Notes under the pieces: generated by a model
What the model was told of the DNA's origin: nothing
Databases searched by the model: none
What the model saw: the letters and a program-made list of their open reading frames with translations, nothing else
Shown here: positions 7,542 through 15,385 of the stretch, one piece after another
Numbering within the stretch: position 1 is the first letter of the stretch
Layout: each line of letters opens with the position of its first letter
Program-made: the position numbers and the translations under genes
DNA from: Waddlia sp964635295
GTDB taxonomy: Bacteria > Chlamydiota > Chlamydiia > Chlamydiales > Waddliaceae
Assembly (NCBI GenBank): GCA_964635295.1
Contig: CAZWOB010000013.1
Coordinates: 1 to 41,658 of the forward strand
Direction of reading: 5' to 3'
Length of the DNA: 41,658 nucleotides

Positions 7542-8311
7542 CGCTTTTTCGTGTTTAATGGGTTTGGAGGGTAGTCGATTCTAACGAGGAAAAGACCTTT
7601 GGCCGGCGCGGCGCGCCCAGCACGTTTGCGGTCCCTCGATTCCAGGATCTCTTTCATCTCTTCCGGCGCTCTTTTCCCTTTGGCGACCTCGATCAATGTT
7701 CCGGTGATATTCCGCACCATTTTATAAAGGAAGCTTTCCCCTTCAAACTCCAGCCTGGCGCCGATCCTCTCGGGAACAACTGAAAGCCGTTTCAATGTCC
7801 GCACGGGATTTTTTTTCGCCGCTCCCTGCGTCGCTTCGTTTGCGAAAGCGGAAAAATCGTGCGTGCCGATCAAATAGGAAGCTCCTTTTTCCAGCGCTTC
7901 CATGTTCAACGGGTTGGTGATGTTCCAACTGTATGCTCTTTCAAATGGGTCCTGGACAAGACCCAGGTTCAGATGATAGTGATAGATTTTATTGACCGAA
8001 CTGTACCGCGCATGAAAATCCAACGGGACCTCTTCAACTTCCATGACACGGATATCTTTCGGAAGAAGGCCATTGAGGGAAAGTCGGAAGAGACGGGTGT
8101 CGACAGGGGCTTCAACTTTGAAGTGTGCGGCCTGTCCCATTGCATGGACGCCGGCATCCGTCCGTCCCGCTCCATAAAGAGGGGTGCGGGCCTTCGTTAA
8201 AATCTCCAGTTTTTCTTCCAGGACCTCCTGGATGGACTTTGCGTTTGGCTGAAACTGCCAACCGCTGTATTCAGTACCGTCATAGGCAATGATCAATTTG
8301 TATTTTTTCAT
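7538..8311 (-). CDS. truA: tRNA pseudouridine synthase A
   Basis: A 257-residue enzyme that isomerises uridines 38-40 of the tRNA anticodon arm to pseudouridine. The N-terminal 'YKLIIAYDGTEYSGWQFQ' and the catalytic 'GAGRTDAGVHAMGQ' (Asp in RTDAGVHA) are diagnostic, and the length is normal for the family. I start it at the ATG at 8311 (MKKYKLII), which overlaps the upstream stop as ATGA. An earlier in-frame start at 8329 would lie inside the previous gene. truA has this same position next to lpxG/yaeI and the HAD hydrolase in Chlamydia, except that ispD lies between lpxG and truA there. Confidence 0.95.
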   Translation of the reverse strand: MKKYKLIIAYDGTEYSGWQFQPNAKSIQEVLEEKLEILTKARTPLYGAGRTDAGVHAMGQAAHFKVEAPVDTRLFRLSLNGLLPKDIRVMEVEEVPLDFHARYSSVNKIYHYHLNLGLVQDPFERAYSWNITNPLNMEALEKGASYLIGTHDFSAFANEATQGAAKKNPVRTLKRLSVVPERIGARLEFEGESFLYKMVRNITGTLIEVAKGKRAPEEMKEILESRDRKRAGRAAPAKGLFLVRIDYPPNPLNTKKR

Positions 8312-9090
8312 GCCAGATAGGTGTTCCAATAGTCTGCCATCGCTTCTTTTCTTGCCCCTTTGAAATGGAGGATCTTTTTTTCGGGTTTAAAGTCGATGAT
8401 GCCCGTTTCTGTTTCGATAGCGTAATTATATTTTGTTGATGGAAGAAGAAGGATTCGGATTCCGTCAACAGTAACCGGATTGGGGAAAGCGTTGTGTATG
8501 TTTTCGGCCCCGATGAATTCATTGAGGGATGCCTGATAGCCTCCCCACTCTTTATATCCCGGGAAATGCTTGAGGTAATAGGAATGGATGGCTTCAAGGA
8601 AATGGATCGCTTTCGCAAGGCTTTTTGAATGGATCCCCATGAAGCCGCCGTTGAGGGGGGCTGGATGGGCAGAGCCATGATACGCTTTGCGATAGACGAA
8701 GGCGAGATCGAAGTCATTGTTGAAGAGGGGGTCAATTGAATCTTGGTAAAGCAGGTCGTAGTCGCAAAAGACGATCGGTTCGGATGTCGTGACGGATAAT
8801 AAGAATTGTCGCTGAGCCTTGAGCCTCATATAAGCGGGCTGCTCAGGATCGACATCATAACGGACCACTTCAACATCCTCGAGCGTTTGGACCGGTGTTT
8901 TCTGATCGGTGAGAAGGACAAGCCTTGCTTCAGGATGAAAACGTTTAATCGATTGAAAACAGAGGGAGATCTCATTGTCAACATTGTCTGGAAAACGCTT
9001 GTCGAGATCATCTTTCAAATTTGGAAAGAACTCGGTGAATTTATTCAGAAAAGGCTTTCCGACTCTGGTGTAGTAGATGGCAAAGATCAT
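8308..9090 (-). CDS. GT-A-fold glycosyltransferase-like protein (copy a)
   Basis: A 260-residue paralogue of the 6735-7541 product: both begin MIFA, both carry a ClxSFQSIxRFHP-like helix near residue 44, a DYD triplet at 110-112 (here VFCDYDLLY), an N/G-G-F/L-hydrophobic-IH strand, and a terminal ILHFKGARK. These are features of GT8-like glycosyltransferases using nucleotide-sugar donors. ATGA overlaps join it to lpxG upstream and truA downstream. In Chlamydia the gene between lpxG and truA is, from memory, ispD; this protein lacks the IspD N-terminal nucleotide-binding signature, so it appears to be a replacement, not a divergent ispD. Confidence 0.7.
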   Translation of the reverse strand: MIFAIYYTRVGKPFLNKFTEFFPNLKDDLDKRFPDNVDNEISLCFQSIKRFHPEARLVLLTDQKTPVQTLEDVEVVRYDVDPEQPAYMRLKAQRQFLLSVTTSEPIVFCDYDLLYQDSIDPLFNNDFDLAFVYRKAYHGSAHPAPLNGGFMGIHSKSLAKAIHFLEAIHSYYLKHFPGYKEWGGYQASLNEFIGAENIHNAFPNPVTVDGIRILLLPSTKYNYAIETETGIIDFKPEKKILHFKGARKEAMADYWNTYLA

Positions 9091-10058
9091 CGCTGGTCCT
9101 CAAGGGTGATTGTTGTGATCTCAGGCGTGGAAAAAAGTCTGAACGGCATCACTGAGCCGGATCCGCGGTTGACATAAAGCCATTTGCCATCCAATGGGAA
9201 CAGGCCGCGCTTGAACTGAGGCTGCTCCATAAGGGTGAAGTGGTTCCAGAGATAAGGGAGGTTGACTTGCGCTCCGTGCGTATGGCCTGACAAGATAAGG
9301 TGGCCGGGAAAGTTTTTCAGTAAGGGTACGCTGTCGGGATTGTGGGTCAGGATAATTCCCGGAGCATCCGTTTGATAGTTGGCAAAAGCCTGATCGGGGA
9401 GGCAGCGGCCGAGCATATATTCACCGAGCCCGGTCAAGTTCAAACGGCTGTTGTTAATTGTAAGAGTTTCAGTCCGGTTGTCGAGAACTTTAAAAGGGGT
9501 GTCTTCAAGAGCTGTCAAGAGTTCGGGGTTGATCGGGACCTGCCTGGCCTCATTGCTGACCTCGCCTGTCGGGTAGTGAGGGGAAAGCAATCTTTTGAAC
9601 CCCTGTTTGATCATTGCTGTCTGCGGTTCATGGACGTCGTAGACCCCTTCAGGATTAATGGACACGTTCTGATCGTAGTCATGGTTCCCCATAATCGCGT
9701 AGCAGCCGTGCGCGGCTTTTAGATGGTTCAATGTTGCGATCAATCTGTCCCTGTCCAGCATCCTGGAGTTGCAAAGAAAGTCTCCGGTAAAAACCAGGAT
9801 ATCGGGTTTTGAGCGGTTGATTTTCTTCACCAGCTTGTTCAGAAAGCGCTGGGAGACTTTTGGGTGCAGGTGAAGGTCGCTGAACTGTACGATCTTCAAC
9901 CCTGTGATCCCGTTTGGAAGATTAGGGATCGGAAGTTTCAACCGGGTTGTCGCTAGCAGCCGGGGCTCGATGAAGCGCGGCCAAATCCCAATAATGGAAC
10001 AGGCACACCAAAGGTCCCATAAATAGTCTGATAGATGTTGCTGTTTGGGTGTGGTCAT
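9087..10058 (-). CDS. lpxG: UDP-2,3-diacylglucosamine pyrophosphatase, LpxG/YaeI-type metallophosphoesterase
   Basis: A 323-residue calcineurin-like phosphoesterase with the full motif series: VQFSDLHLHP, VFTGDFL, MGNHDYD, LTHNPDS and SGHTHGAQV, which carry the two-metal ligands. The chlamydial member of this YaeI/YkuE group, CT461, is LpxG. It hydrolyses UDP-2,3-diacylglucosamine to lipid X in lipid A synthesis, replacing LpxH or LpxI. Assignment rests on family and on identical placement next to SWIB and truA. The N-terminal segment (YLWDLWCACSIIGIWPRFIE) could be a membrane-associating helix. It is the first gene of a run with ATGA-overlapping 3' neighbours. Confidence 0.88.
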   Translation of the reverse strand: MTTPKQQHLSDYLWDLWCACSIIGIWPRFIEPRLLATTRLKLPIPNLPNGITGLKIVQFSDLHLHPKVSQRFLNKLVKKINRSKPDILVFTGDFLCNSRMLDRDRLIATLNHLKAAHGCYAIMGNHDYDQNVSINPEGVYDVHEPQTAMIKQGFKRLLSPHYPTGEVSNEARQVPINPELLTALEDTPFKVLDNRTETLTINNSRLNLTGLGEYMLGRCLPDQAFANYQTDAPGIILTHNPDSVPLLKNFPGHLILSGHTHGAQVNLPYLWNHFTLMEQPQFKRGLFPLDGKWLYVNRGSGSVMPFRLFSTPEITTITLEDQR

Positions 10059-10075
10059 GTCAGAGGAGCGGCGAG

Positions 10076-10106
10076 ATACTGTGGAAGTTGGAAACTTCCA
10101 CAGTAT
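10076..10106. repeat. Perfect 14-bp hairpin between SWIB gene and lpxG
   Basis: ATACTGTGGAAGTT at 10076-10089 is followed by GGA and then its exact reverse complement at 10093-10106. It starts 12 bases after the SWIB stop codon (minus strand). There is no T-run after it, so it looks like an mRNA 3'-end or processing structure more than a classical terminator. Confidence 0.75.
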
Positions 10107-10117
10107 ATGAGCGCAGA

Positions 10118-10402
10118 TTACTTGGAGCCAGCCAGCTCAGCTTCATGTAGATGCTTAGATACTTTGCTTGTCATTTTGAACATATCGATCGCTTGAGTAG
10201 AACCGAAAACTTTTGCCAGTTTTTGGTCTGGAACGATATTTCTCTTGTTTTTTGGGTCTTGCAGTTTGTTTTTCTTGATGTAGTCCCAGAGCTTTTTGGT
10301 GACTTCTGTACGCGCCATTGGACCTTTTCCAACAATTTCGGCTAGAGCGTCGCTAACGCCTACTGGTTTCATGAACGCAGATGGTTTTTTTTCTTTTGGC
10401 AT
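10118..10402 (-). CDS. SWIB-domain protein
   Basis: A 94-residue protein made almost entirely of one SWIB/MDM2 domain: 'FMKPVGVSDALAEIVGKGPM', then 'LWDYIKKNKLQDPKNKR', then 'KLAKVFGSTQAIDMFKM'. SWIB domains are otherwise mostly eukaryotic (BAF60b, chromatin remodelling). Chlamydiae are a well-known bacterial exception and carry a free-standing copy (CT460), thought to act on the condensed developmental-cycle chromatin. A strong AAAGGAG ribosome binding site is 6 bases upstream of the ATG. The upstream region on this strand (10403-10526) contains a 9-bp inverted repeat ATTGCCTGC/GCAGGCAAT at 10449-10457 and 10514-10522 and no gene. Confidence 0.92.
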   Translation of the reverse strand: MPKEKKPSAFMKPVGVSDALAEIVGKGPMARTEVTKKLWDYIKKNKLQDPKNKRNIVPDQKLAKVFGSTQAIDMFKMTSKVSKHLHEAELAGSK

Positions 10403-10526
10403 TGTTATTCTCCTTTATAGGTACCAAATAATATCGATAGTCATTTTCATTGCCTGCCATCATCGTCAGTGATTTGCAACGGGCACAAAGAACCCTCTAT
10501 ATGTTTAATGAAAGCAGGCAATTTAA

Positions 10527-10697
10527 GAGGGCGTTTACAAAATCTAAAAAGGAATCTTATGCCATCTTTTTTCGCTGTGTATAACGCTCGCACTCACAAA
10601 CTTTCCCAAGTTTGCCTCCTGCTCCGCGTTCGCTAAGCTTACACACATCAAAAAAATCTTGCATAATCTTCACTTCTTATAATTTGTAAACACCCTC
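10527..10697. mobile_element. Miniature inverted-repeat element with IS5-like ends
   Basis: A 171-bp imperfect palindrome without a gene. It begins GAGGGCGTTTACAAA and ends TTTGTAAACACCCTC, and it is flanked on both sides by TAA (10524-10526 and 10698-10700), a 3-bp target duplication. Similarity of the arms continues inward; the apex is a 7-bp hairpin CAAACTT/AAGTTTG near 10597-10614. GAGGGTGTT-type ends and TNA duplications are typical of the IS5 family, so this is probably a non-autonomous derivative. It fills much of the 480-base gap between the divergent SWIB and UGP3-like genes. Confidence 0.65.
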
Positions 10698-10806
10698 TAA
10701 GAAAGTGCTTTCAAACTCTAAACGGACTTTTTTATCTCGTATTCCAATTTATAGTCAAAGGTTATCGTATAGAGTATCATAGATTCCCTTTTTATAGGCA
10801 GGGTAA

Positions 10807-10852
10807 ATCATTTTCGCTTTGATGCAAGACCTTGCATCAAAGCGAAAATGAT
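10807..10852. promoter_or_regulatory. Perfect 22-bp palindrome upstream of the UGP3-like gene
   Basis: A 22-base arm starting ATCATTTTCGCTTTGATG at 10807 is followed by AC and then its exact reverse complement ending at 10852. The structure ends 32 bases before the ATG at 10885, so it lies in the promoter or 5' leader. It could be an attenuator, a dimeric regulator site or an insertion remnant; the sequence does not decide. Confidence 0.7.
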
Positions 10853-10884
10853 GGCAACTTACAAAATCAAATAGTGAGAGCTTC

Positions 10885-13077
10885 ATGGAATTAAAACAGG
10901 TTTATCGCTCAATTTGTGTGCATCTATTCATTTTTTATTTTTCAATTGGTATTCTTTCAGCTTGTGCACCCAAGGAAGATCACATGTCATCTGCATCGCA
11001 ACAGAATTTAGCAAGCCTGGCGCAAACTCTCGCCAAAGGGAAAAATGAAGATGAGAAGCTGGGTACTCTTTTTCAAGTTCCTGAGGTCAAGGACTATCTG
11101 ACCAAAAACGAGAGGATCGGGAAGAGTGTAGGGGAGTTGGACAACTCTTTGCAGGTCGCTTTGTTATCCGTGATCGCAATTGGGGAAGCGGATGTCGTGT
11201 TCCAGGGATGGGAGTCTGCCCGGGATCTCACCGGGCAGATGCAGGAAATGGCAGAACAGTTGAAAAAAGTGGAACAGTTTTACGACCATATTGGCGGAAT
11301 TGTCGGTTATCATCAAACGGTGGTCGAGCTGATTCAATCTTCAACTCGCGATTGGGATAACAAAGCCCAATTGAAACAGCCTCCGAAAACCGGGATCCAT
11401 CAGGATTCCCCGAACAGGGACGCCTATGTCAGATGGGGCATAGAGGGGATGGACAAAATGGCTGAGATCTATCCCGTGGGAGGGGCAGGCGATCGCTTGA
11501 GCTTGACCGACCCCCATAATGGTGAAGCTCTCCCCGCTGCCGAATTGAATTTTTGCGGAAGGACTCTATTGGAGTTGTTGATCTCCGACCTTCGTGGAAG
11601 GGAAGCCCTTTATGAAAAAATCACAGGAAAGAAGCTCGAGGTTCCCGTTGTCTTGATGACATCGATGGAAAAGGACAACGATAAGAGGATGAGGCAGATC
11701 CTTGAGGACAACCGCTGGTTTGGCAGATCTCCCGACTCCTTCCATTTTGTCGTTCAGCCGCTTGTTCCAGTTATCACAGTTGACGGGCATTGGGCGATGG
11801 CGGGACCCTTTGACTTATATATGAAGCCTGGAGGGCACGGCGTATTATGGAAGTTGATGGAGGATCAAGGAGCGTTTGAATGGCTGCGCAAGCAGGGGAA
11901 AAGCAAGGCTCTTGTCCGACAGATCAACAACCCGCTTGCAGGCGAGGACGACAGTTTACTCGCGTTTACGGGAATTGGCCTTCACCATGACAAAGCCTTT
12001 GGTTTTGCTTCCTGCCCGCGCAAGGTGCAGGCGGCTGAAGGGATGGTTGTTTTGATCGAAACAACTATCAATGGGGAAACATCGTACAAGATCACTAATA
12101 TCGAATACACAGATTTTAAGAAGAACGGTATTGAAGATGTTCCAGAAAAGAAGGGAAGTTCTTACTCCCAATACCCTGCAAATACAAACATTCTTTTCGT
12201 TGACTTGGAGTATGTGCGCTCCTTGGTCCCTAAATGTCCTGTTCCGGGAATGCTGATCAATTTAAAGTCAGAGGCTCCCTTCAGGAATCCGGACGGTCGT
12301 GTCGAGCTGGTTAAAGCGGGGCGGCTGGAATCGACCATGCAAAATATCGCCGACGCCATTGTTTTTGACTCTTTGGAACCTGAAGATCTGCCCGTGTATC
12401 TGACCTACAATGATCGGGAGAAAACAATGGGGGTGACGAAAAAGTCCTTTGATCCTCAGAACCACAGTGAGGAAACTCCGGAGTTCTGTTTTTATACCCT
12501 GCTGTCCCTTCATCGGGAACTTCTTGTCCAGGAATGCGGGGCGGATGTTCCAGCTCTGATCGAAAAGGAAGCCTATCTCGACTCCGGTCCGAACCTCATT
12601 TTTCTATTTAACCCCTCTCTTGGTCCCGGATATCGATTGATCGGCCAAAAAATTCGCGGTGGAGAATTTAAAAACGGTTCAGAATTGCAGGTCTGCATCT
12701 CAGATGTCGATTTTGAAAACATGCGTTTGGCGGGATCGTTGCTTATTTCGGGGCGCAATGGACAGACATTCTGCCGTTTGAAGAACGTGACGATCAATAA
12801 TCGCGGGATTGACAGGGAGAAAACCCGTGATTATTGGAAAAATACCCCAGTTAGGCATGAAGCGCTTGGAATTGTGTTTGAAGGAAAGGGGGAGTTGATC
12901 GCTGAAAATGTGGCGTTAAATGGGAACCTTTCGATCGTTGTCCCTGATGGATTTCGTCTGACAGCTGTGGAAAATGAGTCAGGCGTCGAATTTAAAAAAG
13001 AGCCTCTGACAGAGCCGGTGAAAAAATGGCATCTTCGATTCAATGATCAACAAAAAGTCATTGCTGAATTGTTTTAG
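10885..13077 (+). CDS. Lipoprotein with UGP3-like nucleotide-sugar pyrophosphorylase domain
   Basis: A 730-residue protein with a lipoprotein-type signal (lipobox LSAC, Cys27), a helical region to about residue 180, then a sugar-nucleotide pyrophosphorylase fold. The segments YPVGGAGDRLSLTDP (about 196-210), EALPAAELNFCGRTLLE, PVVLMTSMEK, QPLVPVITVDG, KPGGHGVLWKLM (about 314-325), LVRQINNPLAG and FPANTNIL-like YPANTNILFVDLE, ending with GRLESTMQNIADAIV, follow the order and wording I remember for plant plastid UDP-glucose pyrophosphorylase 3 (UGP3, sulfolipid pathway). The Lys usually found after GxGxRLG in active family members is not obvious (NGEALPAAE). The last ~170 residues may form the beta-rich C-terminal domain. 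Export of a UTP-using enzyme would be odd; substrate and localisation are open. Ribosome binding site GAGAG is weak. It stands alone on its strand. Confidence 0.75.
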   Translation: MELKQVYRSICVHLFIFYFSIGILSACAPKEDHMSSASQQNLASLAQTLAKGKNEDEKLGTLFQVPEVKDYLTKNERIGKSVGELDNSLQVALLSVIAIGEADVVFQGWESARDLTGQMQEMAEQLKKVEQFYDHIGGIVGYHQTVVELIQSSTRDWDNKAQLKQPPKTGIHQDSPNRDAYVRWGIEGMDKMAEIYPVGGAGDRLSLTDPHNGEALPAAELNFCGRTLLELLISDLRGREALYEKITGKKLEVPVVLMTSMEKDNDKRMRQILEDNRWFGRSPDSFHFVVQPLVPVITVDGHWAMAGPFDLYMKPGGHGVLWKLMEDQGAFEWLRKQGKSKALVRQINNPLAGEDDSLLAFTGIGLHHDKAFGFASCPRKVQAAEGMVVLIETTINGETSYKITNIEYTDFKKNGIEDVPEKKGSSYSQYPANTNILFVDLEYVRSLVPKCPVPGMLINLKSEAPFRNPDGRVELVKAGRLESTMQNIADAIVFDSLEPEDLPVYLTYNDREKTMGVTKKSFDPQNHSEETPEFCFYTLLSLHRELLVQECGADVPALIEKEAYLDSGPNLIFLFNPSLGPGYRLIGQKIRGGEFKNGSELQVCISDVDFENMRLAGSLLISGRNGQTFCRLKNVTINNRGIDREKTRDYWKNTPVRHEALGIVFEGKGELIAENVALNGNLSIVVPDGFRLTAVENESGVEFKKEPLTEPVKKWHLRFNDQQKVIAELF

Positions 13078-13141
13078 CGACAGGGCCTCGCTGAAGTGAT
13101 GTCTTTGACACTGCTCCTGCGAGACCTTGTAATGAAACGGG

Positions 13142-13525
13142 TTAGATCAATGGAGTTGTCAGTCCGGTTGCATAACCATAACCGAGAACAGCACCAGCTC
13201 CAAGGGCGAGTGTAATGGAAGACACCTGCAATGCAAGAGAGATCCATTTCTTGTCGCTCATAGAGTGTGCAGTGTAGCCCAAGACCAAGCTTGTTACGCC
13301 GAGGACAAGTCCCATTCCAGGGGCAGTTTTAAGGAAATCGGCAGTGCGGATCGCAAGATCTTTCAGGAAAGGGAATGCCGCGTTCCAGGCTGATTTCATC
13401 AATTCAGCGAATTTGTCGAAACCTTTAGAGATCTGGTGACCGCTCCAAATAGCGGCATCTTTCAAGGATCCGAAAACTTTAGATGCGGCTTCACCTATTC
13501 CACTTTGAATAGCTGTAATGTTCAT
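13142..13525 (-). CDS. Small membrane protein with paired hydrophobic segments
   Basis: A 127-residue protein. An amphipathic N-terminal half (residues 1-65) precedes two hydrophobic stretches: 'GMGLVLGVTSLVLGYTAH' (about 69-86) and 'ISLALQVSSITLALGAGAVLGYGYATG' (about 94-120). Together they look like a hairpin membrane anchor, similar in outline to small chlamydial inclusion-membrane proteins. The ATG has a strong AGGAGG 8 bases upstream. It converges on the UGP3-like gene. A TTGACA-like hexamer lies about 80 bases upstream on its strand, but no convincing -10 follows at the right distance. No family was recognised. Confidence 0.65.
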   Translation of the reverse strand: MNITAIQSGIGEAASKVFGSLKDAAIWSGHQISKGFDKFAELMKSAWNAAFPFLKDLAIRTADFLKTAPGMGLVLGVTSLVLGYTAHSMSDKKWISLALQVSSITLALGAGAVLGYGYATGLTTPLI

Positions 13526-13682
13526 AAGGATATCCTCCTAAATTAAAATACTTAAGTTAATGATATTTACAATGATGAAACTTCCGATGAAGGAAGATAA
13601 CCGGATCTGTCAAATTTGAAATTCTTTTTTCGAATCCCTCTCTCAGCTACCTTCCGTCTTCCTATTCCCGTTTTTTGTTATG

Positions 13683-13857
13683 TATACCGATCGTGATTCA
13701 AAATTTGATTCCATGCTTCGTCAGCTTGCCGCTGAATTTAATCCCGCTTGCATCGTCCAACTCATTCGAGTTGAACTGCTTCAGCGTCGACTGCGTCTGG
13801 CTCAAATTCAGGTCGCTTCCTCGCCTGAAACTTAAATTTTGAATCACGATCGGTATA
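13683..13857. mobile_element. Miniature element with 24-bp perfect terminal inverted repeats (TATACCGA family, copy E1)
   Basis: A 175-bp element. The 24 bases from 13683 (TATACCGATCGTGATTCAAA...) are the exact reverse complement of 13834-13857. Its two ends have separate homologues elsewhere in the window: 13683-13781 reversed resembles 21039-21136, and 13795-13857 resembles 21690-21742. Termini reading TATA at insertion junctions suggest TA-target insertion, as in the IS630/Tc1-mariner group; that affiliation is inference. No transposase gene is present. The 13526-14207 gap holds this element, the one at 14048-14127 and AT-rich DNA between them. Confidence 0.75.
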
Positions 13858-14047
13858 ATTAAACTTATTTGACATTTCAAAATTGTATTCGATAATAAGT
13901 TTACACTTTGGCTAATGTTAATTGTTGCGACTATACTGTTGTCCTGTATTTTTTGCAATCTTCGATAGGAAATTGACAAAAAAGAAAAGAAATATATAAA
14001 ATATTCTTTTGTTAATAGTATTGAAAGTTCTCTGCCGGCATTTTCAG

Positions 14048-14127
14048 TATACCGATAATGTTTCAAAATTGCGTTTTCAGGAAATTCGATGAAGTCTGAA
14101 GCACAACTTTGAAACATTATCGGTATA
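14048..14127. mobile_element. 80-bp palindromic element (TATACCGA family)
   Basis: TATACCGATAATGTTTCAAA at 14048-14067 is the exact reverse complement of 14108-14127. The termini match those of E1 in 16 of 20 positions, and the right terminus is identical to 446-465 at the other end of the window. About 40 bp of non-coding spacer separates the arms. It sits 80 bases upstream of the second brnQ. Confidence 0.7.
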
Positions 14128-14207
14128 TACCTAAAAAATAAAAGAAGTAAAGGGGTTGGGCAGTGTGAGGTTCATCGCACGCTTAAGTCCTGGGAGCAGT
14201 TTATTGT

Positions 14208-15326
14208 ATGAAGTTAGATAAAGGTACACCATCTCTAATCATCGGTCTGGCGCTTTTTGCGATGTTCTTCGGTTCGGGGAACTTGATTTATCCTCTTTTC
14301 GTGGGGAAAGTTTCGCAGGATCATTGGTTGACGATGGGAATGGGCTTTTTAACCACAGCAGTCCTGCTGCCCTTCCTTGGGGTCGTGGCCATGGTCATGT
14401 ACAAGGGATGTTATGCCAGTTTTTTCAACACGATCGGACGTATCCCGGGGTTTATCCTCAGTACTTTTCTGTTAACAATCTGGATTCCTCTAGGATCTGC
14501 TCCAAGATGCATGACACTGGCTTTCGCCAGTTTGAATTCTTACTTTGACTCCATGCCTTCCCTTTGGATTTTCAGTTTGCTGTATAGTGCGTTGGTCTTT
14601 TTTGTGGTCTCAAAAAAACTGGGAATTTTAGATATTTTGGGGAAGTGGATCACGCCTTTGCTTCTAGGAAGTATTGCCTGTGTTTTCTATCAGGGTTTTG
14701 TCGCTCCGCCAACACCTGCTGTTGTGGACGGGATTAATGAAGGGCTGTTTTTATCCGGGATCATTGAGGGGTACAACACAATGGACCTGATCGCGTCGTT
14801 TTTTTTCTCCGCTTCTGTGATCCATATCATCAACCAATCTGGAAGCTCCATGAAGCAGACGCTGAGGCTTGTTGCGCGTTCTTCAGTTATCGGCATTTCA
14901 ATTCTCGGAGGTGTCTACATCAGTTTGATTGCTGTCTCCGCAAGGCATGCGGGGCTTTTGGAGGGGGTGCCCAAAGATGAAGCTTTGGCCTATTTGGCCC
15001 AGGTCCTGATGGGGCCCACATGGTCGTTTGCGGCAATTTTGGCGATTATTCTCGCTTGCTTTTCCACTTCGATCGCTTTGATATTGGCCTACACCGATTA
15101 TTTGCACGATGAGGTGTTCAAGCAGAAACAGCATCCGGTCCTGTCAGTCGTCATTGCTTTAGCAGCCACTTATGTGATGTCGTTGTTCGGGCTGGAGGGG
15201 ATCACCTTTGTCACAGCGCCGGTGTTCAAGATCTGCTATCCGATTTTAATCTGCTTGATTTTATGGAATCTTGGACGGCAGTTTTTTTTTCACAAAATGA
15301 AGGGTGACCCCATCGTTACTCAATAA
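14208..15326 (+). CDS. brnQ: BrnQ-type branched-chain amino acid carrier (copy 2)
   Basis: A 372-residue paralogue of the 667-1785 product with the signature 'AMFFGSGNLIYPLFVG' (about residues 18-33) and the same run of membrane segments. Both copies share landmarks such as 'GxAPRCMT/LPRCVT' near residue 100 and 'GYNTMDLIAS/GYDTMDLIAS' near residue 190. LIVCS carriers import branched-chain amino acids. GGGAG lies about 11 bases before the ATG. Two palindromic elements lie directly upstream and could affect its promoter. It converges on the MORN gene array. Having two divergent copies suggests different substrate preference or stage of use, which is inference. Confidence 0.88.
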   Translation: MKLDKGTPSLIIGLALFAMFFGSGNLIYPLFVGKVSQDHWLTMGMGFLTTAVLLPFLGVVAMVMYKGCYASFFNTIGRIPGFILSTFLLTIWIPLGSAPRCMTLAFASLNSYFDSMPSLWIFSLLYSALVFFVVSKKLGILDILGKWITPLLLGSIACVFYQGFVAPPTPAVVDGINEGLFLSGIIEGYNTMDLIASFFFSASVIHIINQSGSSMKQTLRLVARSSVIGISILGGVYISLIAVSARHAGLLEGVPKDEALAYLAQVLMGPTWSFAAILAIILACFSTSIALILAYTDYLHDEVFKQKQHPVLSVVIALAATYVMSLFGLEGITFVTAPVFKICYPILICLILWNLGRQFFFHKMKGDPIVTQ

Positions 15327-15385
15327 AAAGGAAATTTCATTGAATTCGTAATGATCGCTCGTGAATACAGTGAATCCCGTTCAGG

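Noticed and set aside
13698..14117. 139-codon minus-strand frame across the 13.7-14.1 kb gap
   Set aside because: It starts inside one palindromic element and ends inside another, has no ribosome binding site, and its composition follows AT-rich non-coding DNA. Its end is just the E1 element read through.
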